This document shows, in pieces, positions 1-8,216 of a stretch of DNA of 28,410 nucleotides. The stretch lies in contig CAYYHA010000033.1 in assembly GCA_964471535.1 (NCBI GenBank), positions 1 through 28,410 on the forward strand, read 5' to 3'. Both the position numbers and the translations under genes were made by a program. The notes below the pieces were generated by a model that saw nothing but the letters and a program-made list of their open reading frames with translations, made no database searches and was not told the DNA's origin. This DNA is from CAYYHA01 sp964471535. GTDB lineage: Bacteria > Myxococcota > Myxococcia > SLRQ01. The stretch's first letter is position 1; every line of letters begins with the position of its first letter.

Positions 1-2
1 AG

Positions 3-419
3 GCGCGGGGCTGGATCGAGATCACCGGCAAACGGCCACCGAAGGTACGCCTCACCCCCGAAGGCGCCGAGCCCCTCGAGCGCCTGCGGGCTCTGACCCT
101 CAACCTGGTGGAGGGCTACTGGCTCACCGCCGACGTGTGCAGCCGCCTCCTCACACCGGAGCGCACGCTCGAGGAGGCCGAAGTGCTCGCCGCGATCATG
201 GAGACGGGCCGCGTCCTGGTGCTCACAGGGCGCATCGAGGCTGCCGAAGCGGCGACCAAGCCCATCCTGCAGGCGGCCCTGTCCGCCTTCGCGGGCAGTG
301 GCCTGCTCGAGCGGGAGGGCCGGCGGGGCGAGCGCCTTCGGGGCCCTGATCCGGAGGGACTCGCGGCGCTGGCAGCGAGCCTCGAACCCCTGGTCGGGCG
401 CCGCACCACGCCCGCCTGA
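3..419 (+). CDS. C-terminal part of a possible PlsB-type glycerol-3-phosphate acyltransferase (5' end outside window)
   Basis: The frame is open from the left edge to a TGA at 417-419, so about 138 C-terminal residues are seen and the start lies outside the window. An in-frame GTG at 108 is unlikely to be the real start, because coding-like sequence continues upstream of it. The visible part is helical and Ala/Leu/Glu-rich. It holds the phrases NLVEGYW, LTGRIEAAEAATKPIL and GLLEREG, which resemble the helical tail of PlsB-like acyltransferases (a 'G.I...E..SKP' block followed by a short 'G.LEREG' strand). The catalytic HX4D and other acyltransferase motifs would lie upstream and cannot be checked. 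The family call is therefore tentative; an unrelated helical protein is possible. No clear terminator follows; a promoter for the next gene begins nine bases after the stop. Confidence 0.45.
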   Translation, partial: ARGWIEITGKRPPKVRLTPEGAEPLERLRALTLNLVEGYWLTADVCSRLLTPERTLEEAEVLAAIMETGRVLVLTGRIEAAEAATKPILQAALSAFAGSGLLEREGRRGERLRGPDPEGLAALAASLEPLVGRRTTPA

Positions 420-427
420 GATAGCGC

Positions 428-456
428 TTGACACTTTTTTTTGCGCTGCCTAGGGT
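428..456 (+). promoter_or_regulatory. Sigma70-like promoter for the large repeat lipoprotein gene
   Basis: A perfect -35 hexamer TTGACA (428-433) is followed by exactly 17 bases and then TAGGGT (451-456), a partial match to the -10 consensus. It lies in the 192-base gap (420-611) before the large lipoprotein gene. Transcription would start near 463, giving a leader of about 150 bases. The spacer contains a run of eight T. The rest of the gap shows only a weak five-pair GGGGC/GCCCC hairpin (469-488) and no recognisable riboswitch or RNA gene. Confidence 0.5.
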
Positions 457-611
457 CCCCGGCGCTCTGGGGCATGGGAGGAGGCCCCACCGCCTACGTC
501 GATGGATTTGGTTTTCGCTTTGGAACGAGTCCGAGAATGCACCGTGCCGCCCGCGCTCGCGCGCCGGGATACGACGGCAGCGGTGCATCCTCATACGCAG
601 GGAGTGCGAGT

Positions 612-3600
612 ATGAAGCTGACCCACCGTCTTCTGTCGCTGGCCACCGTGGCCTTCGTCTTCGCCGGTCTCGCTGGGCCCGGCTGCTCCTGTGAGGGAGA
701 GCCAGAGCCGCCCAAGGATCCAGCGATCACCCAGTTCGTCGCCAGCCCGGACACCATCATCCGGGGTGAGACGGCGACCCTCGAGTGGACCACCACCAAC
801 GCGGTGGCCATCAAGATCGTGGACGATCAGGGCAACGAGCTCGACCTTTCGGGCAAGAACCCGCAGGCCGGCAACGTGGAGGTGAGCCCCACCGAGACCA
901 CGACCTACACCCTCACGGCGACGGGTGCGGAGGGCACCACACCGGCCACCGCCACCGCAACGGTGACGGTGAACGAGCCCCCGGCGCCCACCATCGACAG
1001 CTTCACCGCAACGCCGTCCTCCATCGTGGCGGGCGAGACGGTGACCCTGGCCTGGGAGACCACCAACGCCACGTCCATCGCCCTCGAGGACGATCAGGGC
1101 AACGCGATCGACGTCTCGGATGCGGGCGTTGCGATGGGCAGCGTCGACGTCACCCCGATGGTGGACACCACCTACACCCTCACCGCGACGGGCGACGGCG
1201 GCACGGCGACGGCGACCGTCTCGGTGACCGTCTCGCCGGCGGTCGCCATCAACAGCTTCACGGCGAACCCGGACGCTCCGGTGCTCGCCGGTGACCCCGT
1301 CGAGCTGGCCTGGGACGTCTCCAACGCGGAGACGGTCACCATCACCGACGACGCCGGCAACACCGTCGTCGACATGAGCACCGACGCCACGGGCACCGTG
1401 ACCGTGAACCCGACGGCCACCACCACCTACACGCTCACCGCATCGGCGGCGGGCGGACAGTCGGCAACGGCGGAGCTGACCGTCGACGTCTTGGCGGTCA
1501 TCACGAGTTTCGCTGCCGACGCGACCACCGTCCGCCAGGGCGACACCGTGACCTTCACCTGGACCACCTCCGGGGCGGTCAGCGGCACCCTGACGGGCAG
1601 CGACGGCTTCAGCTACACCATCCCCGACGCAGATTTGGCGATGGGCCAGACCACCGCCACCGTCGATGCGGACACCGACTACACCCTCACCATCAACGGC
1701 ACTGCCAACATGGCGACCGACACGGTGAGCATCGCCGTGACGACCGCGCCGCGGATCTACAGCCTCACCGCGACGCCGGACACCGTGTCCGTGGGTGGAT
1801 CGGTCACCCTCGCATGGCAGACCGGCGGCGCCGACAGCCTCACCCTCGAGGGCAGCGGGTCCGTGGGTGTGGTGGACATCTCAGGTCAGCCCACGGACAT
1901 GGGGAGCGTCAGCGTCACCCTCAACGACGTCGGCACCACCACCTTCACGCTGACCGCGACCAACGCGGACGGCAGCACGCAGGCGACGGTCGACGTCACC
2001 GTCCTCGCCCTCCCCACCATCGACAGCTTCGTCGCCCTCCCGTCCCGCGTGGGCATGGGTGAGACGACCACCCTTTCTTGGACGACGACTGGTGCTGCCA
2101 CCATCCGCCTCGAGCAGGATGGCATGGACATCACCACCGACCCGATGGCGGTGAGCGGGAGCCAGCAGGTCACCATCGCGATGGACAGCACCTTCGTGCT
2201 CACCGCCTACAACGCCGCGGGGGATGCCTCGGCGCCGGCGCAGCTCGTCGTCACCGTCGGAGCGCCCACCATCGTGGACTTCACCGCCTCCCCCGACGTC
2301 ATCGCGGCGGGTGAGACCTCCACCCTGTCCTGGACCCTCGATGGCGGTACCAGCCTCGAGATCCTCGACAGCAGCATGGCGCAGATCTTCACGTCGACGG
2401 ACCCGGCGGAGATTGCCTCGGGCAGCACCCCCGTCACGCCGGCCGCCACCGAGCAGTACACCCTGAACGTCACCAACAGCGCGGGCACGAGCAGCGCGCA
2501 GGTGACCGTGACCGTCTCCAGCGGACCCATCATCCGCAGCTTCACCGCCACCCCGCAGGCGGCCACCGTGGGCGACACCATCACCCTCGCCTGGCAGGTG
2601 GACAACGATGCCATGGGCACCACGCCCACCCTGACCTTGACGGTGGACGACGGGCAGACCACGAGCCCCATCGACATCACCGGCACGGATCCCAACAACG
2701 GCACCTTCGACCTCACCGCGCCCGGGGCGGGCACGTTCACCTTCACCCTGACCGCTTCGACGGGCAACGGCCCCGATGACACGGCCACCACCACGGTGAC
2801 CGTCTACAACGCCCCGGTCATCGTCAGCTTCGCGGGCAACCCCACCAGCCTCGACACGATGAACGGGCCCACCAGCTCCGACCTGACCTGGGAGACCACC
2901 GACGCGAGCGAGATCCAGCTCTGGGATCTCGATGCGATGGGCCTCCCCGCGAACATGATCTACAGCTCCACCGACGCCGCCGTGGTGGCGATGGGCAGCT
3001 ACACCGTCTCGCCCACCGCAACGACCACCTACCGGCTCCTCGCCCTCAACCCCGCCGGCGCCCAGGTGGAGGCCGACGTCACGATCATCGTGGACGGTGC
3101 GGCGGTGACGGCCTTCACCGCCTCGCCCGCCGACATCCTGATGGGCCAGACCACCACGCTGACCTGGACCACCGACCGGGCCGACACGGTGCGCATCGAT
3201 CCGCAGCCGGTGGAAATGATCGTGGGCGGCTTCGTGGACATCAGCACCACGGGAACGCCGCTGATGCCTGGACCCACACCCACCGACGCAGTCACCCTCA
3301 CCTTCCCGACCGGCTTCGCCTTCCCCTTCGATGGAACCGATCGCGCCGAGGTACAGGTCGCGAACGCTGGCTACCTGAACTTCGACACGACGGCCTCCGT
3401 CTCAGCATCGAATGACCCCATCCCCAGCACTGGCACGCCCAATGGCGGCCTGATTGCGCCCTTCTGGGACTACCTGCAGCCGTCGATGACCGGCGAGATC
3501 TTCTACGAGCTCAAGACCGACCCGATGCGTGGTGACTACCTGGTCATCCAGTGGAGCCACTACGAGTTCAACTTCTCCTCGCGCAACCCTGCCGACCTGA

Positions 3601-6311
3601 ACTTCCAGGTCTGGCTCTGGGCCAATGGCGACGTCGACTTCCACTACGCCACGATGACCTCCGCACCGGACAGCTTCAGCGGCTGCGACTACGCCGAGGG
3701 CTCCTCGGCGACCATCGGTTGGGAGAACGTCGCCGGCGACGCAGGGACCGAGATTCTCAACAACAGCTGCTCCGGCGGGCTCTCCGGTCTGGGCTTGCGC
3801 TTCCACTTTGCGCTGCCCACCAGCGGCAGCGTGAACGCGACCCTCTTCAATACGACCACCTACACGCTGACCGCGTCGAACGCGAACGGCACCGACACCG
3901 CCACCACGACGGTCAACGTTTGGCCGGACCTGTCGCAGAACAACTGGACCTTCACCGCATCGAGCACGGCGGTGCAGGAGGGTGAGATCATCACCTTCAC
4001 CTGGGACGTGCCAGGCGGCACCTCGGCCCAGCTCTATGAGACGGCGCCGGGCGGCATGCCGACACCGGTCTCTGGCTGCAGCAGCACCGGCACGACGAAT
4101 ACCAGCGGAACCTGCGATGTCACCGCCGGGACGGCGGGCCAGTACACCTACGAGCTTCGCGTTTCGAACCCGCTGTCCACGGGCTCCCAGACGATCACGG
4201 TGGACGTCTTCCCCGTCCTGGCGATCCAGAGCCTGACGGCCTCGCCGGAGTTCGTGTATGGGCCGGGTAACCAGAGGACGCAGATTTGCTGGACCGGCAC
4301 CGGTGGCGATTCGGCGGAGCTGCGCAAGGACGGAATCCCGATCGACATCTCGATGCTCAACCCCAACAACGACTGCTACACCGACAACGCGGTGAGCGCG
4401 ACCTCGAACTACGTCTTCATCCTCATCGACACGGTGAACGGCCGGCAGGTCTCCGCGACGGTCACGGTCTACTACAACGCGGCGAGCGTCGATTCGCTGA
4501 CCGCGAGCCAGACCCAAATGCTTCCCGGCGGCACGAGCACCATCTCCTGGAGCACGAGCAACGCGACCTCGGTGACCGTGACGCCGCCGCCTCCGTCGGT
4601 GCAGGAGATCAGCCCCGGCTTCCAGAGCATCGTGGGGCAGGCAGGAACGACGCGGCTCTCCCTGTCGAGCAACGACTACGGCAAGGCACTCGTCACCTTC
4701 CCGAGCGGGTTCACCTTCCCTTACTACGGAACCGACCGCACGAAGATGCAGGTGCATGCCGACGGCCTGGTCTCGTTCGGCATGGACGGCTCTGGCTTCG
4801 GCAACGACCCCATCCCCAGCACCTCCGCGCCCAACGGGGGGGTCATCGCGCCCTTCTGGGACGATCTGGACGCCTCCGATCCGTTGGATCCTATGAATAT
4901 GGCGTCCAATGTCTACTGGCGGCACGAGTTCGGAACCGGCGGCAATCCCGACCGACTCATCGTCGAATGGAACGATGTGAGGAAATGGGGGACGTCCTGC
5001 TCCCTCAACTTCCAGCTCGTCCTGCTGTCGACGGGCGCCTTCGAGATGCACTACGGCACCATGAGCTGCCCCACCCAGGCGGATGCCGATGGCGCGTCGG
5101 CCAGCATCGGCTATGAGAACGACGACGGCACGCTGGGCTATGCCCTGACGTACAACAGCGCGGTGCCAGGGGGCCTCTCCAACCGGAGCTGGCTGTACAA
5201 TCCGGTCATTCCCGCCTCCGGCTCCTTCGATGCCACGCCGTCGGAAACGACCACCTATGAGGTGTGTGCGACCGGGAACGGCTACACCGACTGCAAGACG
5301 GTCACCGTGGTGGTCGTGCACCCGGGCGACGTGTTGGTCAGCGAGTTCATGGCCAACCCCATCGGAGTGCCCGACGCAGACGGCGAATGGGTCGAGCTGA
5401 CCAACGTGACCGGGTACGACATCGACCTGGGCGGGTTCGTCCTTGCGGACGCCGATCCGATGAACCCGGATACCTACACGATCACCGGCCCCCTCACGAT
5501 TCCTGCCGGGGGAACGGTGGTCCTAGGCCGGAACGCCGACTCTGCGGTGAATGACGGCGTCCCCGTCGACCAGGCCTATGGCACTGCGTTCGCCCTCGCC
5601 AACAGCGCTGACGAGATCGTCCTCTCCTGGCAAGGGACGGAGATCGATCGCGTCGAGTACGACACGGCAGCAGGCTGGACCATCGACCCGGGTGTGGCCA
5701 ACTCCGTGGATCCGAACCTGCTACGCCCCGGCGATCCCACGGTGAACGACAGCGGCTGGTGTCAGGCGGTCACCCCCTACGGCACGCAGGGGAATCTCGG
5801 CACGCCCAACGCGGCCAACGATGTGTCGTGTCGCATCCTTAGCGCCACGGTCACCCCAGGTCTCGCGATCCCGGATGACAGTGGCTCCGCAACCACCTGT
5901 GGTGCGGTTGGGGCGGTCTCTGCAACGCTCACCCTGCCGCCGCCACTCGATCCGATGGCCACCATCGGCGACGTAGACGTGGGCGTCACCATTTCACATA
6001 CGTGGAACAGTGACCTCGACATCTTCCTCGAGTACGACGATGGAAGCGGCAATCCCGTATGCGTCGAGTTGTCCACCGACAACGGGAGTTCGGGCGATGG
6101 CTATATTGGGGTCGTCTTCGACGACGAAGCCATGGCAACCATCGCCGGCGCGCCAACCGGCGTGCTCTCGGGGCGCTACCAGCCAGAAGCCCCGCTCAAT
6201 GTCCTGGATGGCCTGCCCACCACGGGAACGTGGACGCTCTGGGTCAGTGACGATGCGTTCGGAGATACAGGGACCCTCGACGAGTTCTCGGTCACCGTAA
6301 CGATGCAGTAG
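612..6311 (+). CDS. Very large surface lipoprotein: Ig-like repeats, two inserted APFWD-type domains, lamin-tail domain and P-type domain
   Basis: This 1,899-residue protein is probably exported and lipid-anchored. The ATG at 612 is chosen because it starts a signal peptide (Lys near the N-terminus, hydrophobic core, Cys25 in an atypical GPGC lipobox) and has GGAG seven bases upstream. The frame stays open back to 441, but that part is not signal-like. About 13 Ig-like repeats of 80-95 residues follow, each with an 'I.SF.A.P....G...L.W.T' opening and a 'TTTYTLTA' closing strand. They start near residues 39, 128, 213, 297, 382, 470, 554, 641, 737, 832, 1107, 1203 and 1290. Two domains of about 205 residues (about 865-1069 and 1329-1534) are inserted inside repeats; each has 'FPF.GTDR', 'NDPIPST' and 'IAPFWD' motifs. 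A lamin-tail domain (about 1571-1737, 'VSEFMANP...GEWVEL') and a P/Homo B-like domain (about 1737-1899) end the protein. No catalytic motif is visible. A role as adhesin or cell-surface scaffold is inferred. The strong terminator at 6341 closes the unit. Confidence 0.85.
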   Translation: MKLTHRLLSLATVAFVFAGLAGPGCSCEGEPEPPKDPAITQFVASPDTIIRGETATLEWTTTNAVAIKIVDDQGNELDLSGKNPQAGNVEVSPTETTTYTLTATGAEGTTPATATATVTVNEPPAPTIDSFTATPSSIVAGETVTLAWETTNATSIALEDDQGNAIDVSDAGVAMGSVDVTPMVDTTYTLTATGDGGTATATVSVTVSPAVAINSFTANPDAPVLAGDPVELAWDVSNAETVTITDDAGNTVVDMSTDATGTVTVNPTATTTYTLTASAAGGQSATAELTVDVLAVITSFAADATTVRQGDTVTFTWTTSGAVSGTLTGSDGFSYTIPDADLAMGQTTATVDADTDYTLTINGTANMATDTVSIAVTTAPRIYSLTATPDTVSVGGSVTLAWQTGGADSLTLEGSGSVGVVDISGQPTDMGSVSVTLNDVGTTTFTLTATNADGSTQATVDVTVLALPTIDSFVALPSRVGMGETTTLSWTTTGAATIRLEQDGMDITTDPMAVSGSQQVTIAMDSTFVLTAYNAAGDASAPAQLVVTVGAPTIVDFTASPDVIAAGETSTLSWTLDGGTSLEILDSSMAQIFTSTDPAEIASGSTPVTPAATEQYTLNVTNSAGTSSAQVTVTVSSGPIIRSFTATPQAATVGDTITLAWQVDNDAMGTTPTLTLTVDDGQTTSPIDITGTDPNNGTFDLTAPGAGTFTFTLTASTGNGPDDTATTTVTVYNAPVIVSFAGNPTSLDTMNGPTSSDLTWETTDASEIQLWDLDAMGLPANMIYSSTDAAVVAMGSYTVSPTATTTYRLLALNPAGAQVEADVTIIVDGAAVTAFTASPADILMGQTTTLTWTTDRADTVRIDPQPVEMIVGGFVDISTTGTPLMPGPTPTDAVTLTFPTGFAFPFDGTDRAEVQVANAGYLNFDTTASVSASNDPIPSTGTPNGGLIAPFWDYLQPSMTGEIFYELKTDPMRGDYLVIQWSHYEFNFSSRNPADLNFQVWLWANGDVDFHYATMTSAPDSFSGCDYAEGSSATIGWENVAGDAGTEILNNSCSGGLSGLGLRFHFALPTSGSVNATLFNTTTYTLTASNANGTDTATTTVNVWPDLSQNNWTFTASSTAVQEGEIITFTWDVPGGTSAQLYETAPGGMPTPVSGCSSTGTTNTSGTCDVTAGTAGQYTYELRVSNPLSTGSQTITVDVFPVLAIQSLTASPEFVYGPGNQRTQICWTGTGGDSAELRKDGIPIDISMLNPNNDCYTDNAVSATSNYVFILIDTVNGRQVSATVTVYYNAASVDSLTASQTQMLPGGTSTISWSTSNATSVTVTPPPPSVQEISPGFQSIVGQAGTTRLSLSSNDYGKALVTFPSGFTFPYYGTDRTKMQVHADGLVSFGMDGSGFGNDPIPSTSAPNGGVIAPFWDDLDASDPLDPMNMASNVYWRHEFGTGGNPDRLIVEWNDVRKWGTSCSLNFQLVLLSTGAFEMHYGTMSCPTQADADGASASIGYENDDGTLGYALTYNSAVPGGLSNRSWLYNPVIPASGSFDATPSETTTYEVCATGNGYTDCKTVTVVVVHPGDVLVSEFMANPIGVPDADGEWVELTNVTGYDIDLGGFVLADADPMNPDTYTITGPLTIPAGGTVVLGRNADSAVNDGVPVDQAYGTAFALANSADEIVLSWQGTEIDRVEYDTAAGWTIDPGVANSVDPNLLRPGDPTVNDSGWCQAVTPYGTQGNLGTPNAANDVSCRILSATVTPGLAIPDDSGSATTCGAVGAVSATLTLPPPLDPMATIGDVDVGVTISHTWNSDLDIFLEYDDGSGNPVCVELSTDNGSSGDGYIGVVFDDEAMATIAGAPTGVLSGRYQPEAPLNVLDGLPTTGTWTLWVSDDAFGDTGTLDEFSVTVTMQ

Positions 6312-6340
6312 GGCAGAGGCTCGCTGCGGTCCGTTTCCGA

Positions 6341-6371
6341 CCCCGGCGCCCCGGTAGGGCGCCGGGGTTTT
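6341..6371 (+). terminator. Rho-independent terminator of the large lipoprotein gene
   Basis: An 11-base-pair perfect GC-rich stem (6341-6351 with 6357-6367) with a five-base loop CGGTA is followed by TTTT. It starts 30 bases after the lipoprotein stop. On the other strand the stem is not followed by a T run, so it should act mainly on rightward transcription and shields the convergent metalloprotease gene. Confidence 0.9.
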
Positions 6372-6376
6372 CTGTG

Positions 6377-8152
6377 TCATCGAGCTGCTGACCTCATGCG
6401 CCGCCCCACCGCGGCCGGGCGCCCTAGGCCGGCAAGGAGCCACAGCCACAGGCCGAGCAGGGACGAAGCGCCCGCCTGCTCCGGTGCAGTGGCGCACCCC
6501 ATGGCCCCGGCGCCACGCACCTGAGGCGCCGGTGGCTGGTCGATCCCCGGGTCTCGATCAGCCGCCGCGGCAGTGACGACCACCTTCTCAGTTGCCACTC
6601 GCACACGCACCCGGTACCTCCACGGCACACCGTCGAGGTTGGCCGGCGAGAGGTAGAGGACCGAGCCGGGCATGAGCGGCGGCCAGCTCTCTGCATCGAG
6701 GGTCAGGCTCCCCTCCGCCCAGGTATCGGCGACCACCTCGTAGGCGGGCTCGCGCCCCCATCCCTTGGTGCGGTAGCGCACCGGCTTGCCCACCCGAAGG
6801 TGGAGGCGCGCCAGAGGCGGCGCCGGTTCCCTTGGGTCGACCGGCTCCATGGGCTCCACCGTGATCGACAACGCATCGATGCCGGCAGGCACCTTCAGCA
6901 CGTACTGGAAGGGCCCCGGCGACATGCGCCCCACTTGGAACGTGGCGGGAAGGAGCGCCACGTGGTCCCCCGGGACGCCAAGCGGCAAGAGGCGCTTGCA
7001 CTCGCCGATACCGCGGCGCTCGAACACCTCTGCCGCCTGTGCCCTCGCCTGCGTACCCATCTCCACCTCGATCGCCTCGAGGGTGGCGTCGGCCGCCTCG
7101 CCGGGTGAGGGCTGCTCGGGCAAAGCCCGGACGGCGGCGGCCACGGCGAGGTCCACCTGGGGCCCCAACACCTCGCGGATCTCCCACAGCGCTCCCGAGA
7201 AGATCTCGGAATCGGCGTGGGCCTGGCCACTCAAGTCCTGTGGGCAGCGCTTCTCGGTATCGAGGCGCCGCAGCGGCCCCACGCCGCCCGTCGCCGCGCC
7301 CGCGTAGGCCCCAATCGCCGGATCGCCGCTGAAGGTGGCCGCAAAGTAGTCCGCGTAGGCCTCGGCGAGCATCACGGGCAGCCCATCGAAGCCCTGCTCG
7401 TCGGTACGGGCGCTCAAGTCGACATAGCGCGCCACCGCGGCGTGAACCATCTCGTGGCGGACCACATCTGCGTCGTAGGCGAGATCCCCGAAGCTCCCCT
7501 GCCCGAGCAGGATGCCGTCGGCCGCCTCGAAGTACCCTGGGAAATACAGGGCGTTGTCGAAGGGGTCCAGCCCCCCGTCGCCATCGACATCGATGCGAAA
7601 GTTGGTCACGGCGACCACTGGCTCCCAGCGCTCGAAGCCCAGCGCACGGAGACGCCGTTGGCTCTCCACGACGTGATGGAAGGCGTTGACCTCGGCAAAG
7701 GCATCGGCGCCATCCAAGGGATCGGGCTCGAAGTAGTAGTTGCCATCGGCGTCGGGACGAGCCCGCGCCACCGGGCGGCACAGCGCCTCCCCGGTCTCTG
7801 CGCAGCCCACCGCCGAGAGTCCCCCCGAAGCTAGACCGGTGCTGCCCGCATCGACGGAAATCGAGACCGCCACCGGCGCACCGTCGAGCGGGGAGCGGAG
7901 ATACGCCCAGCCCAGGGCGTGCCAGGTGAGGGGAACCGTGCCGAAGGGCACCCCGTCCCGGTAGTAGGTCCGGTAGGCGAGCAGACGGGCTGGCTCGAAG
8001 CGATCTACGGCGAGGAGCCGGCGGCCATCGTGCACACGCTCCCGTAGGACGAGGCGCGAGCGGCCGAGTGTCGGTGGAGCGGCCCCCATCCCCACAAGCA
8101 GGGGAGAGAGGAGTAGGACCGCGAGGGCCCCGGAACGGGAGTGCACGCCCAT
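6377..8152 (-). CDS. Secreted gluzincin-like zinc metalloprotease with MYXO-CTERM-like tail
   Basis: This 591-residue exported protein starts at the ATG at 8152, which gives a clean signal peptide (hydrophobic run at residues 8-22 ending near GMGAAPP). AAGGAG lies just upstream, with a short spacer. The frame could extend to 8254, but that part is Arg-rich and runs past the divergent neighbour's start. The zinc-binding HEMVH motif is at about 233-237. A candidate third ligand and associated acid lie about 27 residues later in LAEAYADYFAA, as in thermolysin/fungalysin-like gluzincins. A DVDGDGGLDPFDN stretch (about 188-200) looks like a calcium-binding loop. The tail has a Cys in MGCATAP, a Leu/Trp-rich helix, then an Arg-containing end, as in MYXO-CTERM proteins sorted by a myxosortase. 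The substrate is unknown. A close match to a named peptidase family was not established. Confidence 0.8.
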   Translation of the reverse strand: MGVHSRSGALAVLLLSPLLVGMGAAPPTLGRSRLVLRERVHDGRRLLAVDRFEPARLLAYRTYYRDGVPFGTVPLTWHALGWAYLRSPLDGAPVAVSISVDAGSTGLASGGLSAVGCAETGEALCRPVARARPDADGNYYFEPDPLDGADAFAEVNAFHHVVESQRRLRALGFERWEPVVAVTNFRIDVDGDGGLDPFDNALYFPGYFEAADGILLGQGSFGDLAYDADVVRHEMVHAAVARYVDLSARTDEQGFDGLPVMLAEAYADYFAATFSGDPAIGAYAGAATGGVGPLRRLDTEKRCPQDLSGQAHADSEIFSGALWEIREVLGPQVDLAVAAAVRALPEQPSPGEAADATLEAIEVEMGTQARAQAAEVFERRGIGECKRLLPLGVPGDHVALLPATFQVGRMSPGPFQYVLKVPAGIDALSITVEPMEPVDPREPAPPLARLHLRVGKPVRYRTKGWGREPAYEVVADTWAEGSLTLDAESWPPLMPGSVLYLSPANLDGVPWRYRVRVRVATEKVVVTAAAADRDPGIDQPPAPQVRGAGAMGCATAPEQAGASSLLGLWLWLLAGLGRPAAVGRRMRSAAR

Positions 8153-8216
8153 CGCTCCTTCCACCTTAGAGCGGCGCCTGGATCGCTCAAAGGTGCACAA
8201 TGTAGGATTCGCTCGC

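Noticed and set aside
423..447. AGCGC/GCGCT inverted repeat around a T run as a terminator for the first gene
   Set aside because: The stem is only five pairs with a 15-base loop, and the T run lies inside the loop rather than after the stem. The T run is better explained as a promoter spacer.
441..611. Upstream extension of the large lipoprotein to a TTG at 441
   Set aside because: It would bury the signal peptide 57 residues in and overlap the likely -10 region. ATG 612 has a ribosome binding site and the lipoprotein signal.
612..5310. Repetitive DNA in the large gene as a CRISPR-like or satellite array
   Set aside because: The similarity is at protein level (Ig-like repeats of 80-95 residues) with diverged DNA and one continuous reading frame.
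3402..5321. 639-codon open frame antisense to the repeat lipoprotein
   Set aside because: Its Arg/Gly/Val-rich composition is typical of a G+C-rich shadow frame, and the sense frame has clear domains.
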